DNA of 64,000 nt from Paenibacillus durus ATCC 35681. GTDB lineage: Bacteria > Bacillota > Bacilli > Paenibacillales > Paenibacillaceae. The translations under genes and the position numbers were made by a program. Shown here piece after piece: positions 17,543 through 25,380 of this stretch (within the stretch, counting starts at the first letter, position 1; each line of letters starts with the position of its first letter). The notes beneath the pieces were generated by a model, which did not search any database, was not told the origin of the DNA, and saw only the letters and a program-made list of their open reading frames with translations. The stretch spans positions 2,356,001 to 2,420,000 of the forward strand of contig NZ_CP011114.1 in NCBI RefSeq assembly GCF_000993825.1, written 5' to 3'.

Positions 17543-17580
17543 TGTTGTGAATTTTTCATATATTGAAATTTTGAAAAAAG
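17543..17580 (+). repeat. Dispersed intergenic repeat, copy D, overlapping the mobB 3' end
   Basis: TTGTGAATTTTTCATATATT unit, then GAAATTTTGAAAA. On the minus strand it supplies the last codons (F-Q-N-F-N-I) and stop of mobB. Confidence 0.55.
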
Positions 17581-18182
17581 ATTCGTTCCCGCCATAAATA
17601 TTCGGCGATTGCGGACGTATCGTTGATTCCAAACCACCGCTGCCCGGGCGGAAGATCTTCCGCGATGGACCCAGGAAGTTCTCCCCAGATTGCCGACGCC
17701 GCTACTCCATGCAGCCGTGAAGCCAGTTCCAAATCCGCTTCATTCCGTAACAGCACGATCTTGGGATAGGGTTCCTCCTTGAAGCCTTCCACAAGCACAT
17801 AATCGTAATGCATAAAAGCCTGTATCAATTCCGCCAGCTCTCTGCTCCTGGATTCATAAATAAAGGACTGGTCTTTCCCCGTGATGGCAACCGCCCCGGC
17901 GCCCGCTTCACGCTGCTTCCACGTATCCGTTCCCGGACGGTCGGTCTCAAAGCCGTGGACATCATGTTTAATAACGGCAACGCTGCACCCCTTCGCTTTA
18001 AGCAGCGGGATCAATTCGCAAATAAGCGTTGTTTTACCGCTGTTTTTGTAGCCGACAACCTGGCAGACCGCTGGCCGGAAGGATGATGTCCCGCTCTTCC
18101 CACTCCTGTCCGCATGACCGCTTCGGGCGTCCGCATGAGCGCCGGAAGCCGGCAAAGGTACGGATGCGGGCACTCTCCTCAT
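17556..18182 (-). CDS. mobB: Molybdopterin-guanine dinucleotide biosynthesis adapter MobB
   Basis: 208 aa. MobB is a GTP-binding helper in attaching GMP to molybdopterin. It has the P-loop 'VVGYKNSGKTTLICEL', 'VAVIKHDVHGFETDRPGTDTWKQREAGA' (family core) and 'YDYVLVEGFKEEPYPKIVLLR'. The first ~38 residues are a GC-rich, Ala/Ser/Arg-rich stretch not seen in typical MobB. The true start may be further in, since there is no good ribosome site. It follows moeA by 58 bases on the same strand. The last six residues come from a dispersed repeat, so the 3' end has probably been altered by its insertion. Confidence 0.88.
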   Translation of the reverse strand: MRRVPASVPLPASGAHADARSGHADRSGKSGTSSFRPAVCQVVGYKNSGKTTLICELIPLLKAKGCSVAVIKHDVHGFETDRPGTDTWKQREAGAGAVAITGKDQSFIYESRSRELAELIQAFMHYDYVLVEGFKEEPYPKIVLLRNEADLELASRLHGVAASAIWGELPGSIAEDLPPGQRWFGINDTSAIAEYLWRERIFFQNFNI

Positions 18183-18240
18183 CCGCCCCGCCCGCCGCCC
18201 CCCCTGCCAGAGACCATTCCTCTGCTACCCAGAAGCCTCC

Positions 18241-19503
18241 TCATGGCAGCTTAATCACCTGGACCTTCGTCCCGGCGGCCAATCCGCGTTCTTCGGGAGG
18301 CACGATGATCAGACAATCGCTGTCCTTGATCGTGACCATGACAGACGATGCATCAAGTGCGGCCGGATAAGCATAGACGCTCCCGTCCCGAACCTCCAGA
18401 CGCCCTCTCACAAAGCGGGTATAATTGTTGACCTTGGAATACTCGGCGCCAAGGATCACAGTCCATTCCGGAAGGAACGGTTCCGCTGCCCCCTGCATGG
18501 AAGCAATGGCCGGACGGGCGAACAGCTGGAAGGCGATATAGCTGGCGCCGGGATTGCCGGAGAGTGCAAGCAGCACCTTGCCGCCCCGTACTGCGGCTGT
18601 AGTGACGCTGCCGGGCCGCATGGCGATTTTGTTGAACAGCATGTCCCCCGTTTCTTCGCGCACCAGGTCGCCCATTATATCATAATCGCCGACTGACACT
18701 CCTCCGGTCGTAATCACAAGGTCGTACGTTTCCAGGGCCATTTGCACCTTGCTCCGGGCAAGATCGAGATCGTCGGCAATGGCGCCAAGCATTACCGGCT
18801 CGCCCCCCGCTTCTCTTACCAGCGCCTCCAACATCGGGGAATTGCTGTTGCGGATTTTGCCAGGCTGAAGCGGCTCCTTCACATCCAGCAGTTCACTGCC
18901 TGTAGCGAATACGCCGACCTTGGGCCTGCGGATAACCGGCACACCGGATATGCCGAACGTCGCCAGCACGGCGATGTCTCCTGCCGCAATCTTACGGCCA
19001 GCCGATAGTACGGTCTCGCCCTCGCTTATCTCCAGACCCCGAGGTGTCACATTGCGGCCGCTTACAATCGGCTTGCGGATACCGACATGAGATATGCCGT
19101 CAAGCTCGCGTGTTTCCGTCGCCTCCAGCATGACGACGGCGTCGGCGCCCTCCGGCACCTGCGCCCCGGTCATAATCCGCGCCGCCGTTCCAGGGATAAT
19201 CGCTCCGGACGGCACCGAGCCGCAGGGGATATTGTCGACTACTTTCAACCATACTGTCTCGCCTTCGCGGCAGTTCTCCGTATCCGCAGCGACTACAGCA
19301 TAGCCGTCCATTCCCGAACGATTGAACGCGGGGAAAGGATGCGGAGCCGCTATATTTTCCGCCAAATATCGCCCCTGGGCCTCTTCAAGCGGAACGGTCT
19401 CGCTCGCAAGCCGTGCGGCGTAAGCCAGTATTCTCTTCTGAGCATCCTGCACCTGGAGCGCCTTTCTCCCAAACTTATTGTCCACTGATTCCCGGTTTAC
19501 CAT
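18241..19503 (-). CDS. moeA: Molybdopterin molybdotransferase MoeA
   Basis: 420 aa, normal length. MoeA inserts molybdate into adenylated molybdopterin. The landmarks are 'PAFNRSGMDGYAVVAADT', 'GAQVPEGADAVVMLE', 'VFATGSELLDVKEPLQPGKIRNSNSPML', the MoCF-binding box 'DLVITTGGVSVGDYDIMGDLV' and 'LLALSGNPGASYIAFQLFARP'. The ATG has GGGAGGA 6-7 bases upstream. It is first in an operon with mobB; the remaining cofactor genes are not in this window. Its presence implies molybdoenzymes such as nitrate reductase or formate dehydrogenase elsewhere. Promoter features are at 19575-19596. Confidence 0.95.
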   Translation of the reverse strand: MVNRESVDNKFGRKALQVQDAQKRILAYAARLASETVPLEEAQGRYLAENIAAPHPFPAFNRSGMDGYAVVAADTENCREGETVWLKVVDNIPCGSVPSGAIIPGTAARIMTGAQVPEGADAVVMLEATETRELDGISHVGIRKPIVSGRNVTPRGLEISEGETVLSAGRKIAAGDIAVLATFGISGVPVIRRPKVGVFATGSELLDVKEPLQPGKIRNSNSPMLEALVREAGGEPVMLGAIADDLDLARSKVQMALETYDLVITTGGVSVGDYDIMGDLVREETGDMLFNKIAMRPGSVTTAAVRGGKVLLALSGNPGASYIAFQLFARPAIASMQGAAEPFLPEWTVILGAEYSKVNNYTRFVRGRLEVRDGSVYAYPAALDASSVMVTIKDSDCLIIVPPEERGLAAGTKVQVIKLP

Positions 19504-19574
19504 TAGTGGTTCCTCCCGATTCTGTTCTTTATCATGTAACCGCTAAATATTGCCAAACACAGAATTCTCGCTCT

Positions 19575-19596
19575 ATTGTATCACACTGAATGTGAT
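19575..19596 (-). promoter_or_regulatory. moeA -10 box overlapped by a palindrome
   Basis: A minus-strand TACAAT (19580-19575) abuts ATCACA-CTGAA-TGTGAT (19580-19596), a perfect 6-base inverted repeat. No good -35 is seen. It resembles a regulator site but is the reverse arrangement of the TGTGA-N6-TCACA Fnr/Crp motif, so the regulator is unknown. Confidence 0.4.
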
Positions 19597-19638
19597 GTTC
19601 CGAGCCCAGTAAATGGCGCATAGGCAGTTCATGACATA

Positions 19639-19671
19639 GAAAAAGCAGGAATACGCAAAGGCATCCTGCTT
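19639..19671 (-). terminator. Terminator of pspA-DUF4178 operon
   Basis: Minus strand: AGCAGGA (19670-19664) and TCCTGCT (19650-19644), then TTTTCT. Confidence 0.8.
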
Positions 19672-19708
19672 ATCGTTGTGTCCAACTTTCAATTTTTGAT
19701 TCCGGCGC

Positions 19709-20215
19709 TTACGCGCCCCGGATTACTCTCACGTCGCCGGGAATGATTTTTTCTCCTTCGTACAGCATAAAGCGCCCGTTCTGCCATTCGATCCGGAGCA
19801 ATTGCCCCTCGTCAGACTGGTACTGCCATACATGCTGGTCGCCCGCGTTCATAAAAGAGGTCTGTCCCGAAACGGACACATGTCCCTCATACTCTTCCTC
19901 CAGATAATATACAATATCATCCAAGTTCATCGTTGCGGGAACCTCCGTTAGACTATCCAGACGGCCGTCAATAGCCTTATACAGCGCATATCGCAGCTCT
20001 TCCCTCTGCTCAATATGCAAATAGGCGATTGCCGTGCCATCTCGCAGCGTCAACAGTGCGGCATTCCGGCTGAAATTGCTTACACGCCCCGTCACCTCGT
20101 AGGTGACGAGCGAGACTTCGCAAATATCACCGGGCGCCAGCTGCAGCATGCTCTTTTCCCGCAGCGGCGGTTCATCCTTCGCGAATAAATTGCCAATACG
20201 CTTCCATATACTCAT
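19709..20215 (-). CDS. DUF4178-domain protein, PspA partner
   Basis: 168 aa, soluble and beta-rich ('LAPGDICEVSLVTYEVTGRVS', 'VWQYQSDEGQLLRIEWQNGRFMLYEGE'). This fits DUF4178, a small domain often encoded next to PspA/IM30 genes. The molecular role is not known; family context suggests assistance in membrane-stress or lipid-related assemblies. The ATG at 20215 has GGGAGGA 7 bases upstream; an in-frame TTG one codon earlier is not needed. It is downstream of the pspA-like gene by 110 bases on the same strand and is followed by a terminator. Confidence 0.75.
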   Translation of the reverse strand: MSIWKRIGNLFAKDEPPLREKSMLQLAPGDICEVSLVTYEVTGRVSNFSRNAALLTLRDGTAIAYLHIEQREELRYALYKAIDGRLDSLTEVPATMNLDDIVYYLEEEYEGHVSVSGQTSFMNAGDQHVWQYQSDEGQLLRIEWQNGRFMLYEGEKIIPGDVRVIRGA

Positions 20216-20325
20216 CAAGGTATCCTCCCTCTCATGAACACGTCATTGCACACAAAAGGAGAAACGGCGCCGCCGTCTCTCCTCCGCCTGCATACCCGGA
20301 CCGCTAACCTTCGCGGGAGTTCCCG

Positions 20326-20994
20326 TTATTGTTTCTCGTATTGCTTCATCAAGGCGGCGAGTTCGTCTTCCACTCCCTGATCCTTGTTCAGCTTCTCGAA
20401 CTCTTCATCCAGCGATTTGTCCCGAGCGCTCATCTCGTTGCTCGCTTCCGCCTGCGCTTCGGCCTGAAGCATCTTCTCTTCCATCCGCTTCAGTCCGGCA
20501 GTGGCGGAATCGGAGCTGAACCCGCTCATCGCTTTATTGATTTCGGTCTGTGCCTTTGCAGCGTTATAGCGGGCGACCAGCGTCTCGCGCTTGCTCTTCA
20601 TTTGATTAAGCTGCTTGCGCATTTCTTCCAGCTTCGCCCGCAAATTGTCCGCGGAAGCCTTGTTCTGGTCGTAGCTGGTCTTGTATTCCGTCAGCTTGCC
20701 TTCGGCGATCTTCTTCTCTTCCAGAGCCCGGCGGGCGAGGTCGACGTTGCCTGCCTGCGCAGCGGTATGCGCCTGCTGGGTGCGCTTATTCACCAGCGCT
20801 TCCTGCTCTTCGTAAAGCTGCTTGAATTTCTTCTCGATAGCGATTTGGGCGGCTACCGCTTTCTCCGCATCCTCCAGATCCTCTGTCATATCACGGATAT
20901 ATTGGTCGGTCATCTTGATCGGATCTTCAGCTTTGTCAATAATTGCATTGATATTGGATAAGGTCAAATCGCGCAATCTTTTAAAAATCGACAT
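20326..20994 (-). CDS. pspA: PspA/IM30 (LiaH-type) membrane-stress protein
   Basis: 222 aa, almost wholly alpha-helical coiled coil, as expected for an ESCRT-III-like protein that forms rods or sheets on stressed membranes. The N-terminal amphipathic helix is 'MSIFKRLRDLTLSNINAIIDKAEDP', followed by the conserved 'IKMTDQYIRDMTEDLEDAEKAVA'. Long charged helices run through to the Glu/Lys-rich C-terminus. The ATG has GGAGG 7-8 bases upstream. It forms a two-gene operon with a DUF4178 protein. Confidence 0.92.
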   Translation of the reverse strand: MSIFKRLRDLTLSNINAIIDKAEDPIKMTDQYIRDMTEDLEDAEKAVAAQIAIEKKFKQLYEEQEALVNKRTQQAHTAAQAGNVDLARRALEEKKIAEGKLTEYKTSYDQNKASADNLRAKLEEMRKQLNQMKSKRETLVARYNAAKAQTEINKAMSGFSSDSATAGLKRMEEKMLQAEAQAEASNEMSARDKSLDEEFEKLNKDQGVEDELAALMKQYEKQ

Positions 20995-21072
20995 GGTTCA
21001 TTCCTCCAAAAGATGGTTTATAAATGCTCGTTGATATGTTGTACGCAAGAAAAAGCGGGCGCGTTTCATTTT

Positions 21073-21417
21073 TTAAAGCTTGTCCGCCAAATATTTTTCC
21101 ACCTTGCGCTCTACAATCTCTACCACCTGTGCGATTTGTTCTTTGGACAGATCGTCGTAATGAATTCCCATGACAACCGTTACCGTTCTGTTCAGCGCTT
21201 CGGCAACCCTGATGGCGACCGATTCGCTGATAGTATGCTCCTTATGCCCCGGCACGGCCGAAGTCGCCGCCGAAATGCCGTTCCCGCCCGGATAAGCGGT
21301 GCTGGCAGCGCCGATATGCCGGACTCCGCCTGTAATCAGCAGCAAAATATCTTGTCCCACCGCCGTTTCGGACAACAGGATATCTCCCGGATCAAAGGCT
21401 CCCGAAGACACGGGCAT
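21073..21417 (-). CDS. Small LpdD-like protein (putative prenylated-flavin chaperone family)
   Basis: 114 aa from the ATG at 21417. The sequence 'FDPGDILLSETAVGQDILLLITGGVRHIGAAST' and the C-terminal 'TVVMGIHYDDLSKEQIAQVVEIVERKVEK' recall the LpdD/subunit-D family linked to UbiD-type decarboxylases and prenylated FMN. This assignment is from memory of the motif and is tentative. GGGGAGGG lies directly before the ATG at 21417; a GTG two codons later has better spacing (8), and an ATG at 21468 would overlap pyrD but has no site. It is the third gene after pyrK-pyrD, with no decarboxylase nearby. Confidence 0.6.
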   Translation of the reverse strand: MPVSSGAFDPGDILLSETAVGQDILLLITGGVRHIGAASTAYPGGNGISAATSAVPGHKEHTISESVAIRVAEALNRTVTVVMGIHYDDLSKEQIAQVVEIVERKVEKYLADKL

Positions 21418-21445
21418 TCCCTCCCCTATTTTATTAACCGTTTGC

Positions 21446-22405
21446 TTAGATAATACCCCGTATTTCATCCAGAGAAGCTATATTTTCTTCGAGCATAAAC
21501 TGACGGAGGTCTCTAAGCAAGTCCTGGCCTGCCCGCATATTCATAAAGTTATAGGTACCCACCTGAATCACGGCTGCGCCCGCCATAATGAATTCAATGA
21601 TATCCGTCGCGGAGGAAATTCCGCCCATGCCGATGACCGGTATTTCCACTCTTTGGGCCACTTGGTGCACCATTCGCAGCGCAATCGGCTTGATAGCCGG
21701 ACCGGACAGCCCTGCGTACAGATTGTTGAACACGCTGCGCCGGCGCCGCACATCGATTTTCATTCCGGAGATTGTATTGATAAGCGATACGGCGTCCGCT
21801 CCTTCTTCCTGGCACATGAGCGCCATATCGGCGATATCCTCCGCATTCGGCGACAGCTTGACTGACAGAGGCAGGCTTGTTGCCTGCCGGACGGCCCGTA
21901 CCAGCTCGCGTGCGTCACAGGTTCGGATGCCGAAGGCGATTCCGCCTTCTTTTACATTCGGGCAGGAAATGTTCAGTTCGATCATGTCAACCGCTTTACG
22001 GCCGCGCGTATCGGCATCCTTCTGAATCAGCTCCGCTCCCGCAACGTAATCCTCGAAGGTATTTCCCCCAAGGTTCACGATTCGCACGGTGTCCAGCGTC
22101 TCCCAGTACGCACATTCTTTGTCTAAAAAAGCGGCAACTCCCGGGTTCTCCAGCCCGACGCTGTTCAGCATCCCTGATGCCGTCTCATACACACGGGTTC
22201 CCTGATTTCCCGCCTTTGGCTGAAGCGTCAGCCCCTTGCCGGAAATGCCGCCGAGCTCGTTCACGTCATAAAATTTCGCATATTCCTTGCCGAAGCCGAA
22301 GGTTCCTGAAGCCATGACGATCGGATTCTTGAACGTGACGCCGGCAATGCGGGCGCTCAAATCGAGTTCCGTATTTCTAGATGAAGAATCTCCAGTTTTA
22401 ATCAT
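21446..22405 (-). CDS. pyrD: Dihydroorotate dehydrogenase B, catalytic subunit PyrD
   Basis: 319 aa. It oxidises dihydroorotate to orotate in pyrimidine synthesis, passing electrons from FMN to PyrK. Class 1B features are the catalytic Cys in '[19 protein letters not shown]', the substrate loop '[19 protein letters not shown]', and the FMN phosphate site '[29 protein letters not shown]'. The ATG at 22405 has GGAGGAGG 9 bases upstream and overlaps the pyrK stop by 8 bases; longer in-frame starts lie deep within pyrK and are rejected. It works as a PyrD2-PyrK2 complex using NAD. Confidence 0.95.
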   Translation of the reverse strand: MIKTGDSSSRNTELDLSARIAGVTFKNPIVMASGTFGFGKEYAKFYDVNELGGISGKGLTLQPKAGNQGTRVYETASGMLNSVGLENPGVAAFLDKECAYWETLDTVRIVNLGGNTFEDYVAGAELIQKDADTRGRKAVDMIELNISCPNVKEGGIAFGIRTCDARELVRAVRQATSLPLSVKLSPNAEDIADMALMCQEEGADAVSLINTISGMKIDVRRRRSVFNNLYAGLSGPAIKPIALRMVHQVAQRVEIPVIGMGGISSATDIIEFIMAGAAVIQVGTYNFMNMRAGQDLLRDLRQFMLEENIASLDEIRGII

Positions 22406-23102
22406 GGAATACGACCTCCTCCGCCAAAAATACCGGCCCGTCCGCACAGGCTTTCCGCTGCCCGTCCTTACAGGACACGCTGCAGACGAGGCACGCCCCG
22501 ATTCCGCAGGCCATGCGGTTCTCCAGCGACAAATACACGTTCACCGGACTGCCCGATGTAGCCGCGGCGATCCCTTTAAGCTGTGCCGCTTTAAGCATCG
22601 GATGCGGTCCGCATACGAAAATATGGTCATACTCCGCAAAATCGACATTGTCCAAAATAAGACCGCCGACATCGACCGTTAATTTTGCCGCATAGGGACG
22701 GAACTCCTCCGTCCGAAATGGCTCGCGGCTGAAGCCAAGGTATACGTCGCAGCCGGGAATCTCCCGGGCGCAATACAGCAGCGGCGCGATGCCGATGCCC
22801 CCGCCGACCAGCGCAACTCGTCCTGTAACAGCGGGAAAGCCGCTGCCGAAAGGTCCTTCCAGATTAATGTCGTCGCCGGGAGTCAGCTGGGCGAACAGCT
22901 CGGTGCCTTCCCCTACGACATGATACAAAAACTCAATGCCATTGTCTTCCACCTGATGTATGCTCAGCGGTCTGGACAGGACAGGATAGGCTCCCCATGC
23001 CCGCAGCATGTAGAATTGGCCCATCTCACCGCCGTAATCTCCGCTCACCCGGAGATGGTAAACATTATCCGCCAGCCGCTCGTTACTTATAACCGTCCCC
23101 AC
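22398..23102 (-). CDS. pyrK: Dihydroorotate dehydrogenase electron-transfer subunit PyrK
   Basis: 234 aa. It carries FAD and a 2Fe-2S cluster and passes electrons from PyrD to NAD. The FAD motif is '[12 protein letters not shown]', the NAD site '[17 protein letters not shown]', and the C-terminal cluster motif '[13 protein letters not shown]' with a further Cys at '[10 protein letters not shown]'. The GTG at 23102 has AAGGAG 9 bases upstream. It is first in the pyrK-pyrD-LpdD-like operon. The rest of the pyr genes are not adjacent, and no PyrR-type attenuator was recognised in the short leader. Confidence 0.94.
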   Translation of the reverse strand: MGTVISNERLADNVYHLRVSGDYGGEMGQFYMLRAWGAYPVLSRPLSIHQVEDNGIEFLYHVVGEGTELFAQLTPGDDINLEGPFGSGFPAVTGRVALVGGGIGIAPLLYCAREIPGCDVYLGFSREPFRTEEFRPYAAKLTVDVGGLILDNVDFAEYDHIFVCGPHPMLKAAQLKGIAAATSGSPVNVYLSLENRMACGIGACLVCSVSCKDGQRKACADGPVFLAEEVVFHD

Positions 23103-23339
23103 TGTATCAAGCTCCTTAAAATTTTATCTTATTAAAGATGCCTGAGAAGCACAGTAAAATCTGTGATCTTCTTCACAATTATTAATCTTATTTTCGAGAA
23201 CTGCAAGCATCCGTTGTTAACAGTATACACGGATTGGCAGCTTCAAGAAATGATGAATACGGGTGCCTGAGTTTGTATGTTTTGCTCCCCATTGTGGAAT
23301 AACAAACGTACTAATGTCTGGATTGGAAAGGAGCGCAAG

Positions 23340-24254
23340 ATGATGATTAATGCCCGCTTTGCCAGAATGATCATTTTGGGCCTTATTTGTGCGTTCATCA
23401 GCTGCCTCGCCGGCTGCTCGCCTGATTCGGATACGCGAACAGCAGCAGCGGCTTCAGAAAGCGAAACCGGCGGAAGCCAGATCGCGTGCCGCGCCTCCGG
23501 GACGGCCGGAAATTCTCTGGAATGCCCTGCCGAGGCGAATGGAAGGAACTTCGACCGGAACAGGGACCGGGAACCGGCCAGCAGACCTGCGTCCGCACCG
23601 CTGACTCTCGGGCAGCTCATCCGCAAGTACCCGAATGCCATCAAGACGAACGGCCCCCGAACGAAAGAGATCGCGCTCACCTTTGACGACGTTCCGGACC
23701 CCAGGTTTACGCCGCAGATATTGAATGTCCTCCGGAGGTATCGGGTGAAAGCCACTTTTTTTATAGTAGGAAGACGGGCCGCCAAGCATCCCGCGCTTGT
23801 TAGACGCATTGTGAGAGAAGGGCACAGCATTGGCAACCATTCCTACAACCATCCCCAGTTCACCAAACTAAGCTTGCGTCAATTTCGTTCCCAAATCTTA
23901 CGCGCGGAAAATATCATCAATAAAATAGCCGGATTCCGACCTCGGCTGATCCGCCCCCCTTACGGCGAAATAACCGAACAGCAGCTCAAATGGAGCGCAG
24001 CCCAAGGTTATAAGCTGGTTAACTGGAATGTCGACTCTCTGGATTGGAAAGGATTGTCCCGCGAGCAGGTCAAGCGCAATATTTTGTCGCATGCCGGTAA
24101 AGGGTCGATCATCCTTCAGCACGCCGGAGGCGGTACAGGCAGCAATCTGAAAGGCACCATTGAGGCGCTGCCCGATGTCATTGAAACGCTCCGTCGCCGA
24201 GGATACACCTTTGTCACCGTACCCGAGATGCTGAATGTGCCGGTAGAGAGATAG
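23340..24254 (+). CDS. Lipoprotein polysaccharide deacetylase (NodB domain)
   Basis: 304 aa. It has a lipoprotein signal with lipobox 'ISCLAGC' (Cys about residue 27) and a Ser/Ala/Arg-rich linker. A NodB homology domain follows from about residue 110: 'EIALTFDDVPDPRFTP' (metal Asp; the usual TFDDGPD has Val for Gly here), 'GHSIGNHSYNHPQFT' (H-x3-H metal ligands), 'RPPYGEITEQQLKW' (catalytic-site Arg-Pro), 'VNWNVDSLDWK', and 'SIILQHAGGG' (His). It probably removes acetyl groups from peptidoglycan or another surface glycan outside the membrane. The ATG at 23340 has AAGGAG 6 bases upstream, just before the signal peptide. Confidence 0.9.
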   Translation: MMINARFARMIILGLICAFISCLAGCSPDSDTRTAAAASESETGGSQIACRASGTAGNSLECPAEANGRNFDRNRDREPASRPASAPLTLGQLIRKYPNAIKTNGPRTKEIALTFDDVPDPRFTPQILNVLRRYRVKATFFIVGRRAAKHPALVRRIVREGHSIGNHSYNHPQFTKLSLRQFRSQILRAENIINKIAGFRPRLIRPPYGEITEQQLKWSAAQGYKLVNWNVDSLDWKGLSREQVKRNILSHAGKGSIILQHAGGGTGSNLKGTIEALPDVIETLRRRGYTFVTVPEMLNVPVER

Positions 24255-24274
24255 AACGAGCTGTAGCTCGATTA

Positions 24275-24320
24275 ACAAAAAAAGAAACAAAGCGGGCCTA
24301 CCAGCCTGACTTTGTTTCTT
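24275..24320. terminator. Terminator between convergent NodB and LysM-3D genes
   Basis: AAGAAACAAAG (24282-24292) and CTTTGTTTCTT (24310-24320) are a perfect 11-base match. The minus-strand reading is followed by TTTTTTT, so it works best for the LysM-3D gene. Confidence 0.85.
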
Positions 24321-24329
24321 AACAAGACG

Positions 24330-24998
24330 CTATTTAATCAGATACAATTGCACATATTGGTAGCCGAAATCAGAGACGAAGCTTTGGCTTCCGGGTATGA
24401 AAATGTCGATACGGTTGCCTTGTATGGCGCTTCCTTTATCAGACGCGGTTGCTACAAAAGCCTCCTTCGGCAGGCCGGGATGGGAATACCCTGTCACCAG
24501 CACCTTCGTTCCCAGCGGAATGACATCCGGATCGACGGCGATCGTTCCCAGCTTCAGCGGATTGCCAAAGTAATCAACGGCTCCCCACTGGCCGTTCTCG
24601 CTAGCGGCTGAGGAATAGGCGGTCGCTTTAACCTGAAGCGTTTTGTCATAGTTAAAGGTTTTCCCCCACGCCTCTACCGTCTTCGAATCCGTCTCTGCGG
24701 CCAGCGGTACCGCCCGGGCTTTGCTCATCGCCTGCAGTCCGGCGGCAGCCGGGGATGCGCCCGAATCCGGATCGGGAATCACCAGTCTGAGGCCGGGATG
24801 CAAATTAAGCGGATCAATGTCCGGATTCGCTTTCATTAAGGTACTTACATCCACGCCGTATTTTTTGGATACCGTATAAAATGTCGTCTGTTTCCCTGCA
24901 ACATGTACCCTGTCCGCATACGCCGGCGAAGCGATCAACAGCGCTCCAAGGCCCAAAATGGCGGCGGAGGATCTTATCGATGATTTTCCGAACTTCAT
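24330..24998 (-). CDS. Secreted LysM and 3D-domain protein (YocH-like wall enzyme)
   Basis: 222 aa. A signal peptide ('AAILGLGALLIASPAYA') precedes one LysM domain (about 33-75: 'TFYTVSKKYGVDVSTLMKANPDIDPLNLHPGLRLVIP'). A linker and a C-terminal 3D double-psi barrel follow (about 120-220), with the three aspartates in 'GTIAVDPDVIPLGTKVLV', 'TASDKGSAIQGNRIDIFIP'. Such proteins are lytic transglycosylase-like peptidoglycan enzymes. The ATG at 24998 has GAGGAGGAA 3-4 bases upstream; an earlier in-frame ATG at 25049 lies before the ribosome site and the signal peptide. Monocistronic, divergent from ppk. Confidence 0.88.
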   Translation of the reverse strand: MKFGKSSIRSSAAILGLGALLIASPAYADRVHVAGKQTTFYTVSKKYGVDVSTLMKANPDIDPLNLHPGLRLVIPDPDSGASPAAAGLQAMSKARAVPLAAETDSKTVEAWGKTFNYDKTLQVKATAYSSAASENGQWGAVDYFGNPLKLGTIAVDPDVIPLGTKVLVTGYSHPGLPKEAFVATASDKGSAIQGNRIDIFIPGSQSFVSDFGYQYVQLYLIK

Positions 24999-25380
24999 AA
25001 CTTCCTCCTCTATTTCCTTCACGAAAAAGCTTTTATGTATTTCCCGCAATCGTCGGCCATTGTTCTATTGCTGCATTCGGCAGCTCCGACATTTTTTAAT
25101 ATATCACAATTTTGTAACCATTTCAGTTGTAATTGTTGCCATTTTGAAACATTTTATTGAAATGCGCATAAAACCTATTGAATAAAGCTGTGATTTTTAG
25201 TGGACACATCCTAAATATTTTACACTGCGTTAACAATCAAAGCTGTCACAAAAGGTAAAATAAAGATGCATCGGCCTTGGTATCCATCAAAAAAGGAGAT
25301 TAATACATTGTTTTCACCGTATGTTAAAATAAGAGGATATCACCAGAATCGACCTACTTGGTTATGAATTTGGAGGAGTC
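24999..25380. other. Divergent regulatory region between LysM-3D gene and ppk
   Basis: 382 bases with no ORF. It holds promoter-like TATATT on the minus strand and a PhoP-box-like pair (25219-25235) upstream of TAAAAT -10 candidates on the plus strand. Confidence 0.5.
25219..25235 (+). promoter_or_regulatory. PhoP-box-like direct repeat upstream of ppk
   Basis: TTTACA (25219-25224) and TTAACA (25230-25235) are spaced exactly 11 bases apart, the period of TT-A/T-ACA Pho boxes in Bacillus. Twenty bases further lies TAAAAT (25255-25260), a possible -10. Only two repeats match, so it is suggestive. Confidence 0.4.

Noticed and set aside
25000..25140. WalR box or c-di-AMP riboswitch before the LysM-3D gene
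   Set aside because: TGTAAC and TGTAAT are 9 bases apart, not the 5 required for a WalR box, and no ydaO-type conserved core is visible.
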